Positions 12,522 through 23,587 of a DNA stretch of 64,000 nt are shown piece after piece. The position numbers and the translations under genes are program-made. The stretch is from contig CM071599.1 in NCBI GenBank assembly GCA_036435485.1, positions 186,001-250,000 on the forward strand. Direction: 5' to 3'. The notes below the pieces were generated by a model, which was not told where the DNA came from, ran no database searches, and saw only the letters and a list, made by a program, of their open reading frames with translations. Source of the stretch: Saposhnikovia divaricata. Lineage: Eukaryota; Streptophyta; Magnoliopsida; Apiales; Apiaceae. Position 1 is the stretch's first letter. Each line of letters starts with the position of its first letter.

Positions 12522-12690
12522 CAAAGGGGTTAGTACACGGGATATTGTTAAAAACCAAGTCAGACCATTTTGTGGATATTTTTACATATTTTGTTCCTAT
12601 GGGTTATTGGAATTCAACGATATTGTATTTGACGCAATTCGGAACTGAATTGGAGCTGATATAGTCAAAACTCGGTTTTTGGATAATCCT
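12522..12690 (+). repeat. Chimeric monomer E/C at domain boundary
   Basis: Starts as E (AAAAACCAAGTCAGACC) and switches, within the invariant TTTTGTTCCTATGGGTTATTG stretch, to C (GGAATTCAACGATATTG, GAACTGAATTGG, GATATAGTC). It removes one monomer from the expected E-C order. Left-domain signatures stop shortly after it (last ATTCGACGAAA near 12781) and right-domain signatures begin (AATAAAGTCGG near 12892, ACATAGG at 13380). Confidence 0.75.
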
Positions 12691-13023
12691 CAAAGGGGTT
12701 AGTACACGGGAAATTTTTAAAAATTGAGTCGGACCATTTTGTGGATATTTTTACATATTTTGTTCCTATGGGTTATTGGAATTCGACGAAATTTTATTTG
12801 ACGCAATTCGGACCGGAATCGGAGCTGATATGATCGAAACTCGGTTTTCGGAAAATTCTCAAAGGGGTTAGTACACGGGATATTGTTAAAAATAAAGTCG
12901 GACCATTTTGTGGATATTTTTACATATTTTGTTCCTATGGGTTATTGAAATTCAACAAAATTTTATTTGACGCGGGTCGAACCTGAATCGGAGCTGATAT
13001 GATCGAAACTCGGTTTTCGGATA

Positions 13024-13704
13024 ATCCTCAAAGTGGTTAGTACACGGGATATTGTTAAAAATCGAGTCGGACCATTTTAGGGATATTTTTACATATTTTG
13101 TTCCTATGGGTTATTGGAATTCAACGATATTGTATTTGACGCAATTCGGAACTGAATAGGAGCTGATATAGTCAAAACTCGGTTTTTGGATAATCCTCAA
13201 AGGGGTTAGTACACGGGAAATTGTTAAAAATTGAGTCGGACTATTTTGTGGATATTTTTACATATTTTGTTCCTATGGGTTATTGGAATTCAACGAAATT
13301 TTATTTAACGCAATTCGGACTGGAATCAGAGCTGATATGATCGAAACTCGGTTTTCGGAAAATTCTCAAAGGGGTTAGTACATAGGATATTGTAAAAAAT
13401 CAAGTCGGACCATTTTGTGGATATTTTTACATATTTTGTTCCTATCGGTTATTGAAATTCAACAAAATTTTATTTGACGCGGGTCGAACCTGAATCGGAG
13501 CTGATATGATCGAAACTCGGTTTTCGGATAATCCTCAAAGTGGTTAGTACACGGGATATTGTTAAAAATCGAGTCGGACCATTTTAGGGATATTTTTACA
13601 TATTTTGTTCCAATGGGTTATTGGAATTCAACGATATTGTATTTGACGCAATTCGGAACTGAATCGGAGCTGATATAGTCAAAACTCGGTTTTTGGATAA
13701 TCCT
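13024..13704 (+). repeat. 681-bp satellite duplication, left copy
   Basis: Four monomers (C' A' B4 C'') plus five bases, starting and ending with ATCCT and ending directly at the insertion. The same segment follows the insertion at 15133-15813. Private marks GAATAGGAGC, GGACTATTTT, TTTAACGC, ACATAGG, CTATCGG and TTCCAATGGG all match in order. I counted about four substitutions between the copies. Confidence 0.88.
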
Positions 13705-13989
13705 TGATAAGTGAATTTTATATCCACTATTTACCTTCCGTTCGGACTCAAAACGTTTGCAAGTTCTCGAGTTTCGTTGTCATTTGATTCGTTTTTATGT
13801 AATTTGACTAGGTTGCATGATCGAAGGCATTATGGTTTTCAAACGAAGTAATGGTGGTGTTTGTTCGTTAAGTGAAGAATACAAGTTGTGGAAGCAATTC
13901 AAGGCAAGAAAGTTTGTTAAGTGGTGGAAGATTTCAGCAGAAATTCGAAGTAGAAAATAAAGTTAAGTAGTAGAAGCCTTAATAGCATT

Positions 13990-14260
13990 CCAGGGGCTCA
14001 AGGGCGCCCTAGCGCAGCACTAGGGCCACATGCAAGGTGCTCCAGCGCGCGCGCGCAAGGCACCAGGAGGTTGTGTGCGCTCCTGCGCAAGGTTTGAGCG
14101 CCCATGCGCGAGAAATAGGAAGTCCAGGCAACGCAGAGCGCAGCAGCGCGCTAGCAAGCGCAACAGCGCCCCATGAGGCATGATTTCCAGGAGCAGGCGC
14201 GCGCTCCTGCGCGCATGGAAGCGCAGCTGCGCGGGGTGGAGGCCTCGATTTGGCAACAGA
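13990..14260. other. GC-rich core of the insertion with CG-alternating runs
   Basis: Strongly GC-rich against about 37% GC around it. It contains the alternating run GCGCGCGCGCGC near 14045-14056, two direct copies of GCGCTCCTGCGC (14077-14088, 14201-14212) and a perfect hairpin with arms CAGGAGC (14188-14194) and GCTCCTG (14203-14209) around an 8-base loop. Such sequence favours Z-DNA or stem structures. It resembles GC-rich LTR regions of some plant elements. Open frames here on both strands look like a by-product of base composition. Confidence 0.65.
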
Positions 14261-14280
14261 GGTTCACGTAGGGTTTTGCT

Positions 14281-14360
14281 TGGGTTTGTTGTTTTAGTTC
14301 GGGTTAAAACATATTGGGCCCAAACATTTTTAGGGCATCTATATATCAGATGTAAGCCAA
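14281..14360 (+). promoter_or_regulatory. Possible LTR promoter (TATA-like)
   Basis: After the GC-rich core comes the palindrome TTGGGCCCAA (14314-14323; it contains the TGGGCC element known from plant promoters). About 16 bases further is CTATATATC, a TATA-box-like motif (about 14339-14347). The order and strand suit an LTR U3 promoter reading rightward. Transcription is not shown by the sequence. Confidence 0.35.
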
Positions 14361-15132
14361 AAATCATAAGATATAGAATTCAGTAGCAGCTTTTCTTATT
14401 TTTTTTACTTGGCTATCAACATTTTCATATCAATTACAAGAACAATTTCAAGGAATTTCTCCAAGCTAGTGACAAGCAAGGATTATTCTTGGGAACCTTT
14501 GTACTCTTCTATTTGGGGATTTATTTCTAAACTTTATCCTTCTTTTCTTTTAATTATTTGTTGTTTTAGAATCATGTTATCAATTGAACCCATGATGGCG
14601 ATTAGGTCGATTATGGGCTAATTCGTTATCATGGGGTTTTAATAGATTTTTCTATGGAGTCTAGTAATTGAGTGTTAATTATGCCTTGGTGTGTGATTGA
14701 TTGTATTGATTGCCTAGCATGATTATGCTTATTCGTTATAGGTGAGTCGCGAACACTTGTAATTGTTTGTTTAATCCTAGTGAATGCAAAAGTGGATCTA
14801 GGGTTTAGAACAATTCATGCTAGCATAGGTTTTTGCATGTGAAGAACATGTATTAATTTGTGGTGTAATTCTAATCGTCTTGCACTGACTATGTGGTTTT
14901 ATGGATGCTTGATTTTAAACCGATGTGTGTTCAATTGTTATAGACATATAGGAACTGCATACATTTGGTGACTACTTGGCTTCTATCAATTGTGGATGAT
15001 CAGTAGGAGGGTATATGCTCAACGAAAGTTGGTGTGTATCAGTTTAGTGCATCTAATCAGTAATCAGCTCGGTCACATGCTAGGTCTATCTGAGTTGAAG
15101 GGGTCACATCAGCGGTTGAAATCTTTAGGTCT
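14361..15132. other. AT-rich right part of the insertion, no gene seen
   Basis: About 770 bases of unique sequence with a T8 tract near 14400-14407 and stop codons in all frames. The open stretches near 14409-14621 and 14990-15268 lack recognisable motifs, and the latter runs into the satellite. I did not find a primer-binding site or polypurine tract that I would defend. Confidence 0.5.
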
Positions 15133-15813
15133 ATCCTCAAAGTGGTTAGTACACTGGATATTGTTAAAAATCGAGTCGGACCATTTTAGGGATATTTTTA
15201 CATATTTTGTTCCTATGGGTTATTGGAATTCAACGATATTGTATTTGACGCAATTCGGAACTGAATAGGAGCTGATATAGTCAAAACTCGGTTTTTGGAT
15301 AATCCTCAAAGGGGTTAGTACACGGGAAATTGTTAAAAATTGAGTCGGACTATTTTGTGGATATTTTTACATATTTTGTTCCTATGGGTTATTGGAATTC
15401 AACGAAATTTTATTTAACGCAATTCGGACTGGAATCGGAGCTGATATGATCGAAACTCGGTTTTCGGAAAATTCTCAAAGGGGTTAGTACATAGGATATT
15501 GTTAAAAATCAAGTCGGACCATTTTGTGGATATTTTTACATATTTTGTTCCTATCGGTTATTGAAATTCAACAAAATTTTATTTGACGCGGGTCGAACCT
15601 GAATCGGAGCTGATATGATCGAAACTCGGTTTTCGGATAATCCTCAAAGTGGTTAGTACACGAGATATTGTTAAAAATCGAGTCGGACCATTTTAGGGAT
15701 ATTTTTACATATTTTGTTCCAATGGGTTATTGGAATTCAACGATATTGTATTTGACGCAATTCGGAACTGAATCGGAGCTGATATAGTCAAAACTCGGTT
15801 TTTGGATAATCCT
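15133..15813 (+). repeat. 681-bp satellite duplication, right copy
   Basis: Repeats 13024-13704 on the far side of the insertion and then continues into the A monomer that would have followed 13704. Differences from the left copy include ACACTGG for ACACGGG at the start, GAATCGGAG for GAATCAGAG, ATTGTTAAAAATC for ATTGTAAAAAATC, and ACACGAGAT for ACACGGGAT. Confidence 0.88.
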
Positions 15814-18800
15814 CAAAGGGGTTAGTACACGGGAAATTGTTAAAAATTGAGTCGGACCATTTTGTGGATATTTTTACATATTTTGTTCCTATGGTTTATT
15901 GGAATTCAACGAAATTTTATTTGACGCAATTCGGACCGGAATCGGAGCTGATATGATCGAAACTCGGTTTTCGGAAAATTCTCAAAGGGGTTAGTACACG
16001 GGATATTGTTAAAAATCAAGTCGGACCATTTTGTGGATATTTTTACATATTTTGTTCCTATGGGTTATTGAAATTCAAAAAAATTTTATTTGACGCGGGT
16101 CAAACCTGAATCGGAGCTGATATGATCGAAACTCGGTTTTCGGATAATCCTCAAAGTGGTTAGTACACGGGATATTGTTAAAAATCGAGTCGCACCATTT
16201 TAGGGATATTTTTACATATTTTGTTCCTATGGGTTATTGGAATTCAACGATATTGTATTTGACGCAATTCGGAACTGAATCGGAGCTGATATAGTCAAAA
16301 CTCGGTTTTTGGATAATCCTCAAAGGGGTTAGTACACGGGAAATTGTTAAAAATTGAGTCGGACCATTTTGTGGATATTTTTACATATTTTGTTCCTATG
16401 GGTTATTGGAATTCAACGAAATTTTATTTGACGCAATTCGGACCGGAATCGGAGCTGATATGATCGAAACTCGGTTTTCGGAAAATTCTCAAAGGGGTTA
16501 GTACACGGGATATTGTTAAAAATAAAGTCGGACCATTTTGTGGATATTTTTACATATTTTGTTCCTATGGGTTATTGAAATTCAACAAAATTTTATTTGA
16601 CGCGGGTCGAACCTGAATCGGAGCTGATATGATCGAAACTCGGTTTTCGGATAATCCTCAAAGTGGTTAGTACACGGGATATTGTTAAAAATCGAGTCGG
16701 ACCATTTTAGGGATATTTTTACATATTTTGTTCCAATGGGTTATTGGAATTCAACGATATTGTATTTGACGCAATTCGGAACTGAATCGGAGCTGATATA
16801 GTCAAAACTCGATTTTTGGATAATCCTCAAAGGGGTTAGTACACGGGAAATTGTTAAAAATTGAGTCGGACCATTTTGTGGATATTTTTACATATTTTGT
16901 TCCTATGGTTTATTGGAATTCAACGATCTTTTATTTGACGCAATTCGGACCGGAATCGGAGCTGATATGATCGAAACTCGGTTTTCGGAAAATTCTCAAA
17001 GGGGTTAGTACACGGGATATTGTTAAAAACCAAGTCAGACCATTTTGGGGATTTTCTTACATATTTTGTTCCTATGGGTTATTGAAATTCAACAAAATTT
17101 TATTTGACGCGGGTCGAACCTGAATCGGAGCTGATATGATCGAAACTCGGTTTTCGGATAATCCTCAAAGTGGTTAGTACACGGGATATTGTTAAAAATC
17201 GAGTCGGACCATTTTAGGGATATTTTTACATATTTTGTTCCTATGGGTTATTGGAATTCAACGATATTGTATTTGACGCAATTCGGAACTGAATCGGAGC
17301 TGATATAGTCAAAACTCGGTTTTTGGATAATCCTCAAAGGGGTTAGTACACGGGAAATTGTTAAAAATTGAGTCGGACCATTTTGTGGATATTTTTACAT
17401 ATTTTGTTCCTATGGTTTATTGGAATTCAACGAACTTTTATTTGACGCAATTCGGACCGGAATCGGAGCTGATATGATCGAAACTCGGTTTTCGGAAAAT
17501 TCTCAAAGGGGTTAGTACACGGGATATTGTTAAAAACCAAGTCAGACCATTTTGGGGATTTTCTTACATATTTTGTTCCTATGGGTTATTGAAATTCAAC
17601 AAAATTTTATTTGACGCGGGTCGAACCTGAATCGGAGCTGATATGATCGAAACTCGGTTTTCGGATAATCCTCAAAGTGGTTAGTACACGGGATATTGTT
17701 AAAAATCGAGTCGGACCATTTTAGGGATATTTTTACATATTTTGTTCCTATGGGTTATTGGAATTCAACGATATTGTATTTGACGCAATTCGGAACTGAA
17801 TCGGAGCTGATATAGTCAAAACTCGGTTTTTGGATAATCCTCAAAGGGGTTAGTACACGGGAAATTGTTAAAAATTGAGTCGGACCATTTTGTGGATATT
17901 TTTACATATTTTGTTCCTATGGGTTATTGGAATTCAACGAAATTTTATTTGACGCAATTCGGACCGGAATCGGAGCTGATATGATCGAAACTCGGTTTTC
18001 GGAAAATTCTCAAAGGGGTTAGTACACGGGATATTGTTAAAAATAAAGTCGGACCATTTTGTGGATATTTTTACATATTTTGTTCCTATGGGTTATTGAA
18101 ATTCAACAAAATTTTATTTGACGCGGGTCGAACCTGAATCGGAGCTGATATGATCGAAACTCGGTTTTCGGATAATCCTCAAAGTGGTTAGTACACGGGA
18201 TATTGTTAAAAATCGAGTTGGACCATTTTAGGGATATTTTTACATATTTTGTTCCTATGGGTTATTGGAATTCAACGATATTGTATTTGACGCAATTCGG
18301 AACTGAATCGGAGCTGATATAGTCAAAACTCGGTTTTTGGATAATCCTCAAAGGGTTTAGTACACGGGAAATTGTTAAAAATTGAGTCGGACCATTTTGT
18401 GGATATTTTTACATATTTTGTTCCTATGGGTTATTGGAATTCAACGAAATTTTATTTGACGCAATTCGGACCGGAATCGGAGCTGATATGATCGAAACTC
18501 GGTTTTCGGAAAATTCTCAAAGGGGTTAGTACACGGGATATTGTTAAAAATAAAGTCGGACCATTTTGTGGATATTTTTACATATTTTGTTCCTATGGGT
18601 TATTGAAATTCAACAAAATTTTATTTGACGCGGGTCGAACCTGAATCGGAGCTGATATGATCGAAACTCGGTTTTCGGATAATCCTCAAAGTGGTTAGTA
18701 CACGGGATATTGTTAAAAATCGAGTTGGACCATTTTAGGGATATTTTTACATATTTTTTTCCTATGGGTTATTGGAATTCAACGATATTGTATTTGACGC

Positions 18801-19531
18801 AATTCGGAACTGAATAGGAGCTGATATAGTCAAAACTCGGTTTTTGGATAATCCTCAAAGGGGTTAGTACACGGGAAATTGTTAAAAATTGAGTCGGACT
18901 ATTTTGTGGATATTTTTACATATTTTGTTCCTATGGGTTATTGGAATTCAACGAAATTTTATTTAACGCAATTCGGACTGGAATCGGAGCTGATATGATC
19001 GAAACTCGGTTTTCGGAAAATTCTCAAAGGGGTTAGTACATAGGATATTGTTAAAAATCAAGTCGGACCGTTTTGTGGATATTTTTACATATTTTGTTCC
19101 TATGGGTTATTGAAATTCAACAAAATTTTATTTGACGCGGGTCGAACCTGAATCGGAGCTGATATGATCGAAACTCGGTTTTCGGAAAATTCTCAAAGGG
19201 GTTAGTACACGGGATATTGTTAAAAATCGAGTCGGACCATTTTGTGGATATTTTTACATATTTTGTTCCTATGGGTTATTGAAATTCAACAAAATTTTAT
19301 TTGACGCGGGTCGAACCTGAATCGGAGCTGATATGATCGAAACTCGGGTTTCGGAAAATTCTCAAAGGGGTTAGTACACGGGATATTGTTAAAAACCAAG
19401 TCAGACCATTTTGTGGATATTTTTACATATTTTGTTCCTATGGGTTATTGAAATTCAACAAAATTTTATTTGACGCGGGTCGAACCTGAATCGGAGCTGA
19501 TATGATCGAAACTCGGTTTTCGGATAATCCT

Positions 19532-21897
19532 CAAAGTGGTTAGTACACGGGATATTGTTAAAAATCGAGTCAGACCATTTTAGGGATATTTTTACATATT
19601 TTGTTCCTATGGGTTATTGGAATTCAACGATATTGTATTTGACGCAATTCGGAACTGAATCGGAGCTGATATAGTCAAAACTCGGTTTTTGGATAATCCT
19701 CAAAGGGGTTAGTACACGGGAAATTGTTAAAAATTGAGTCGGACCATTTTGTGGATATTTTTACATATTTTGTTCCTATGGGTTATTGGAATTCAACGAA
19801 ATTTTATTTGACGCAATTCGGACCGGAATCGGAGCTGATATGATCGAAACTCGGTTTTCGGAAAATTCTCAAAGGGGTTAGTACACGGGATATTGTTAAA
19901 AATAAAGTCGGACCATTTTGTGGATATTTTTACATATTTTGTTCCTATGGGTTATTGAAATTCAACAAAATTTTATTTGACGCGGGTCGAACCTGAATCG
20001 GAGCTGATATGATCGAAACTCGGTTTTCGGATAATCCTCAAAGTGGTTAGTACACGGGATATTGTTAAAAATCGAGTCGGACCATTTTAGGGATATTTTT
20101 ACATATTTTGTTCCTATGGGTTATTGGAATTCAACGATATTGTATTTGACGCAATTCGGAACTGAAAAGGAGCTGATATAGTCAAAACTCGGTTTTTGGA
20201 TAATCCTCAAAGGGGTTAGTACACGGGAAATTGTTAAAAATTGAGTCGGACTATTTTGTGGATATTTTTACATATTTTGTTCGTATGGGTTATTGGAATT
20301 CAACGAAATTTTATTTAACGCAATTCGGACTGGAATCGGAGCTGATATGATCGAAACTCGGTTTTCGGAAAATTCTCAAAGGGGTTAGTACATAGGATAT
20401 TGTTAAAAATCAAGTCGGACCATTTTGTGGATATTTTTACATATTTTGTTCCTATGGGTTATTGAAATTCAACAAAATTTTATTTGACGCGGGTCGAACC
20501 TGAATCGGAGCTGATATGATCGAAACTCGGTTTTCGGATAATCCTCAAAGTGGTTAGTACACGGGATATTGTTAAAAATCGAGTTGGACCATTTTGTGGA
20601 TATTTTTACATATTTTGTTCCTATGGGTTATTGAAATTCAACAAAATTTTATTTGACGCGGGTCGAACCTGAATCGGAGCTGATATGATCGAAACTCGGT
20701 TTTCGGATAATCCTCAAAGTGGTTAGTACACGGGATATTGTTAAAAATCGAGTCGGACCATTTTAGGGATATTTTTACATATTTTGTTCCTATGGGTTAT
20801 TGGAATTCAACGATATTGTATTTGACGCAATTCGGAACTGAATCGGAGCTGATATAGTCAAAACTCGGTTTTTGGATAATCCTCAAAGGGGTTAGTACAC
20901 GGGAAATTGTTAAAAATTGAGTCGGACCATTTTGTGGATACTTTTACATATTTTGTTCCTATGGGTTATTGGAATTCAACGAAATTTTATTTGACGCAAT
21001 TCGGACCGGAATCGGAGCTGATATGATCGAAACTCGGTTTTCGGAAAATTCTCAAAGGGGTTAGTACACGGGATATTGTTAAAAATAAAGTCGGACCATT
21101 TTGTGGATATTTTTACATATTTTGTTCCTATGGGTTATTGAAATTCAACAAAATTTTATTTGACGCGGGTCGAACCTGAATCGGAGCTGATATGATCGAA
21201 ACTCGGTTTTCGGATAATCCTCAAAGTGGTTAGTACACGGGATATTGTTAAAAATCGAGTCGGACCATTTTAGGGATATTTTTACATATTTTGTTCCTAT
21301 GGGTTATTGGAATTCAACGATATTGTATTTGACGCAATTCGGAACTGAAAAGGAGCTGATATAGTCAAAACTCGGTTTTTGGATAATCCTCAAAGGGGTT
21401 AGTACACGGGAAATTGTTAAAAATTGAGTCGGACTATTTTGTGGATATTTTTACATATTTTGTTCGTATGGGTTATTGGAATTCAACGAAATTTTATTTA
21501 ACGCAATTCGGACTGGAATCGGAGCTGATATGATCGAAACTCGGTTTTCGGAAAATTCTCAAAGGGGTTAGTACATAGGATATTGTTAAAAATCAAGTCG
21601 GACCATTTTGTGGATATTTTTACATATTTTGTTCCTATGGGTTATTGAAATTCAACAAAATTTTATTTGACGCGGGTCGAACCTGAATCGGAGCTGATAT
21701 GATCGAAACTCGGTTTTCGGAAAATTCTCAAAGGGGTTAGTACACGGGATATTGTTAAAAATCGAGTCGGACCATTTTGTGGATATTTTTACATATTTTG
21801 TTCCTATGGGTTATTGAAATTCAACAAAATTTTATTTGACGCGGGTCGAACCTGAATCGGAGCTGATATGATCGAAACTCGGGTTTCGGAAAATTCT
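19532..21897 (+). repeat. Tandem 7-mer block (2 x 1183 bp)
   Basis: Copies 19532-20714 and 20715-21897 share C A B3 C' A' B4 and the private marks ACTGAAAAGGAGC (20161, 21344) and TTGTTCGTATGGG (20278, 21461). The last monomer differs: a C/B chimera at 20546-20714 against a D at 21729-21897. Confidence 0.8.
20546..20714 (+). repeat. Chimeric monomer C/B
   Basis: Begins as C (CAAAGTGGTTAG, AATCGAGTTGGACC) and becomes B-like at ATTTTGTGG with GAAATTCAACAAAA and GCGGGTCGAACC. It marks the join between the two 7-mer copies around it. Confidence 0.75.
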
Positions 21898-23587
21898 CAA
21901 AGTGGTTAGTACACGGGATATTGTTAAAAACCAAGTCAGACCATTTTGTGGATATTTTTACAAATTTTGTTCCTATGGGTTATTGAAATTCAACAAAATT
22001 TTATTTGACGCGGGTCGAACCTGAATCGGAGCTGATATGATCGATACTCGGTTTTCGGATAATCCTCAAAGTGGTTAGTACACGGGATATTGTTAAAAAT
22101 CGAGTTGGACCATTTTAGGGATATTTTTACATATTTTGTTCCTATGGGTTATTGGAATTCAACGATATTGTATTTGACGCAATTCGGAACTGAATCGGAG
22201 CTGATATAGTCAAAACTCGGTTTTTGGATAATCCTCAAAGGGGTTAGTACACGGGAAATTGTTAAAAATTGAGTCGGACCATTTTGTGGATATTTTTACA
22301 TATTTTGTTCCTATGGTTTATTGGAATTCAACGAAATTTTATTTGACGCAATTCGGACCGGAATCGGAGCTGATATGATCGAAACTCGGTTTTTGGAAAA
22401 TTCTCAAAGGGGTTAGTACACGGGATATTGTTAAAAATCAAGTCGGACCATTTTGTGGATATTTTTACATATTTTGTTCCTATGTGTTATTGAAATTCAA
22501 AAAAATTTTATTTGACGCGGGTCGAACCTGAATCGGAGCTGATATGATCGAAACTCGGTTTTCGGAAAATTCTCAAAGGGGTTAGTACACGGGATATTGT
22601 TAAAAATCGAGTCGGACCATTTTGTGGATATTTTTACATATTTTGTTCCTATGGGTTATTGAAATTCAACAAAATTTTATTTGACGCGGGTCGAACCTGA
22701 ATCGGAGCTGATATGATCGAAACTCGGGTTTCGGAAAATTCTCAAAGGGGTTAGTACACGGGATATTGTTAAAAACCAAGTCAGACCATTTTGTGGATAT
22801 TTTTACATGTTTTGTTCCTATGGGTTATTGAAATTCAACAAAATTTTATTTGACCCGGGTCGAACCTGAATCGGAGCTGATATGATCGAAACTCGGTTTT
22901 CGGATAATCCTCAAAGTGGTTAGTACACGGGATATTGTTAAAAATCGAGTCGGACCATTTTAGGGATATTTTTACATATTTTGTTCCTATGGGTTATTGG
23001 AATTCAACGATATTGTATTTGACGCAATTCGGAACTGAATCGGAGCTGATATAGTCAAAACTCGGTTTTTGGATAATCCTCAAAGGGGTTAGTACACGGG
23101 AAATTGTTAAAAATTGAGTCGGACCATTTTGTGGATATTTTTACATATTTTGTTCCTATGGGTTATTGGAATTCAACGAAATTTTATTTGACGCAATTCG
23201 GACCGGAATCGGAGCTGATATGATCGAAACTCGGTTTTCGGAAAATTCTCAAAGGGGTTAGTACACGGGATATTGTTAAAAATAAAGTCGGACCATTTTG
23301 TGGATATTTTTACATATTTTGTTTCTATGGGTTATTGAAATTCAACAAAATTTTATTTGACGCGGGTCGAACCTGAATCGGAGCTGATATGATCGAAACT
23401 CGGTTTTCGGATAATCCTCAAAGTGGTTAGTACACGGGATATTGTTAAAAATCGAGTCGGACCATTTTAGGGATATTTTTACATATTTTGTTCCTATGGG
23501 TTATTGGAATTCAACGATATTGTATTTGACGCAATTCGGAACTGAAAAGGAGCTGATATAGTCAAAACTCGGTTTTTGGATAATCCT
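21391..23587 (+). repeat. 13-mer block, copy 1 (2197 bp)
   Basis: Starts with the A' monomer carrying TTCGTATGGG. Private marks repeated 2197 bp later are TTTTTACAAATTTTG (21961 to 24158), TTACATGTTTTG, and GACCCGGGTC (22852 to 25049). Confidence 0.83.

Larger units (their letters stand above)
9143..12690 (+). repeat. Three 7-mer HOR units (1183 bp), last one cut short
   Basis: Units start at 9143, 10326 and 11509 and read C A B Ca B D E, where Ca is a C monomer with an A tail (CGGACCGGAATC, GATATGATCG). The third unit contains a 168-bp monomer (12185-12352) and ends in an E/C chimera (12522-12690) where the next unit should begin. Confidence 0.82.
1..13704 (+). repeat. 169-bp satellite array, left domain
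   Basis: Uninterrupted head-to-tail array with a 20-base partial monomer followed by 81 full monomers. Each begins at CAAAG(G/T)GGTTAGTACAC and carries the shared core CATATTTTGTTCCTATGG. Spacing is 169 bp except for one +1, one -5 and one -1 change, which together explain the exact length. Subtypes A to E are arranged mostly as 5-mers and 7-mers. Variants typical of this part are ATTGACATTCAAA, TCGGCCCATTTT, GTCGGACAATTTT and ATTCGACGAAA. The ACATAGG variant so common further right is absent before 13367. No gene is visible; short open frames are chance runs. A centromeric or pericentromeric role is inferred from monomer length and array form only. Confidence 0.97.
13705..15132. mobile_element. 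1428-bp non-satellite insertion, LTR-retroelement-like
   Basis: This is the only unique sequence in the window. It begins TGATAAGTGAATTTTATATC right at the satellite break, which fits the TG start typical of LTRs, but it ends GGTCT rather than CA. Layout: AT-rich 13705-13990, GC-rich core about 13990-14260, the palindrome TTGGGCCCAA at 14314-14323, a TATA-like CTATATATC at about 14339, then AT-rich sequence to the end. No gag, protease, RT or integrase motif is visible and no long ORF. It could be a solo or truncated LTR with leader, a non-autonomous element, or filler DNA copied from elsewhere. Element class is uncertain; the non-satellite nature and boundaries are clear. Confidence 0.6.

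Noticed and set aside
1..13704. CRISPR array
   Set aside because: The repeats are contiguous 169-bp monomers without unique spacers, and nothing cas-like is present.
14020..14621. Open frames of 68 to 115 codons in the insertion, two of them overlapping on opposite strands over the GC-rich core
   Set aside because: Arg/Ala/Leu-rich translations follow from GC-rich alternating sequence; no domain, no partner frame, and no retroelement motif.
13705..15132. Helitron interpretation of the insertion
   Set aside because: No TC start, no CTRR end with hairpin, and the junction is not an A/T host dinucleotide.
13700..15137. Simple 5-bp target-site duplication ATCCT around the insertion
   Set aside because: The HOR order shows that the flanks repeat 681 bp; ATCCT is part of every GGATAATCCT monomer end.
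14990..15268. 92-codon open frame crossing the right insertion junction
   Set aside because: It fuses unique DNA to satellite and has no recognisable product.
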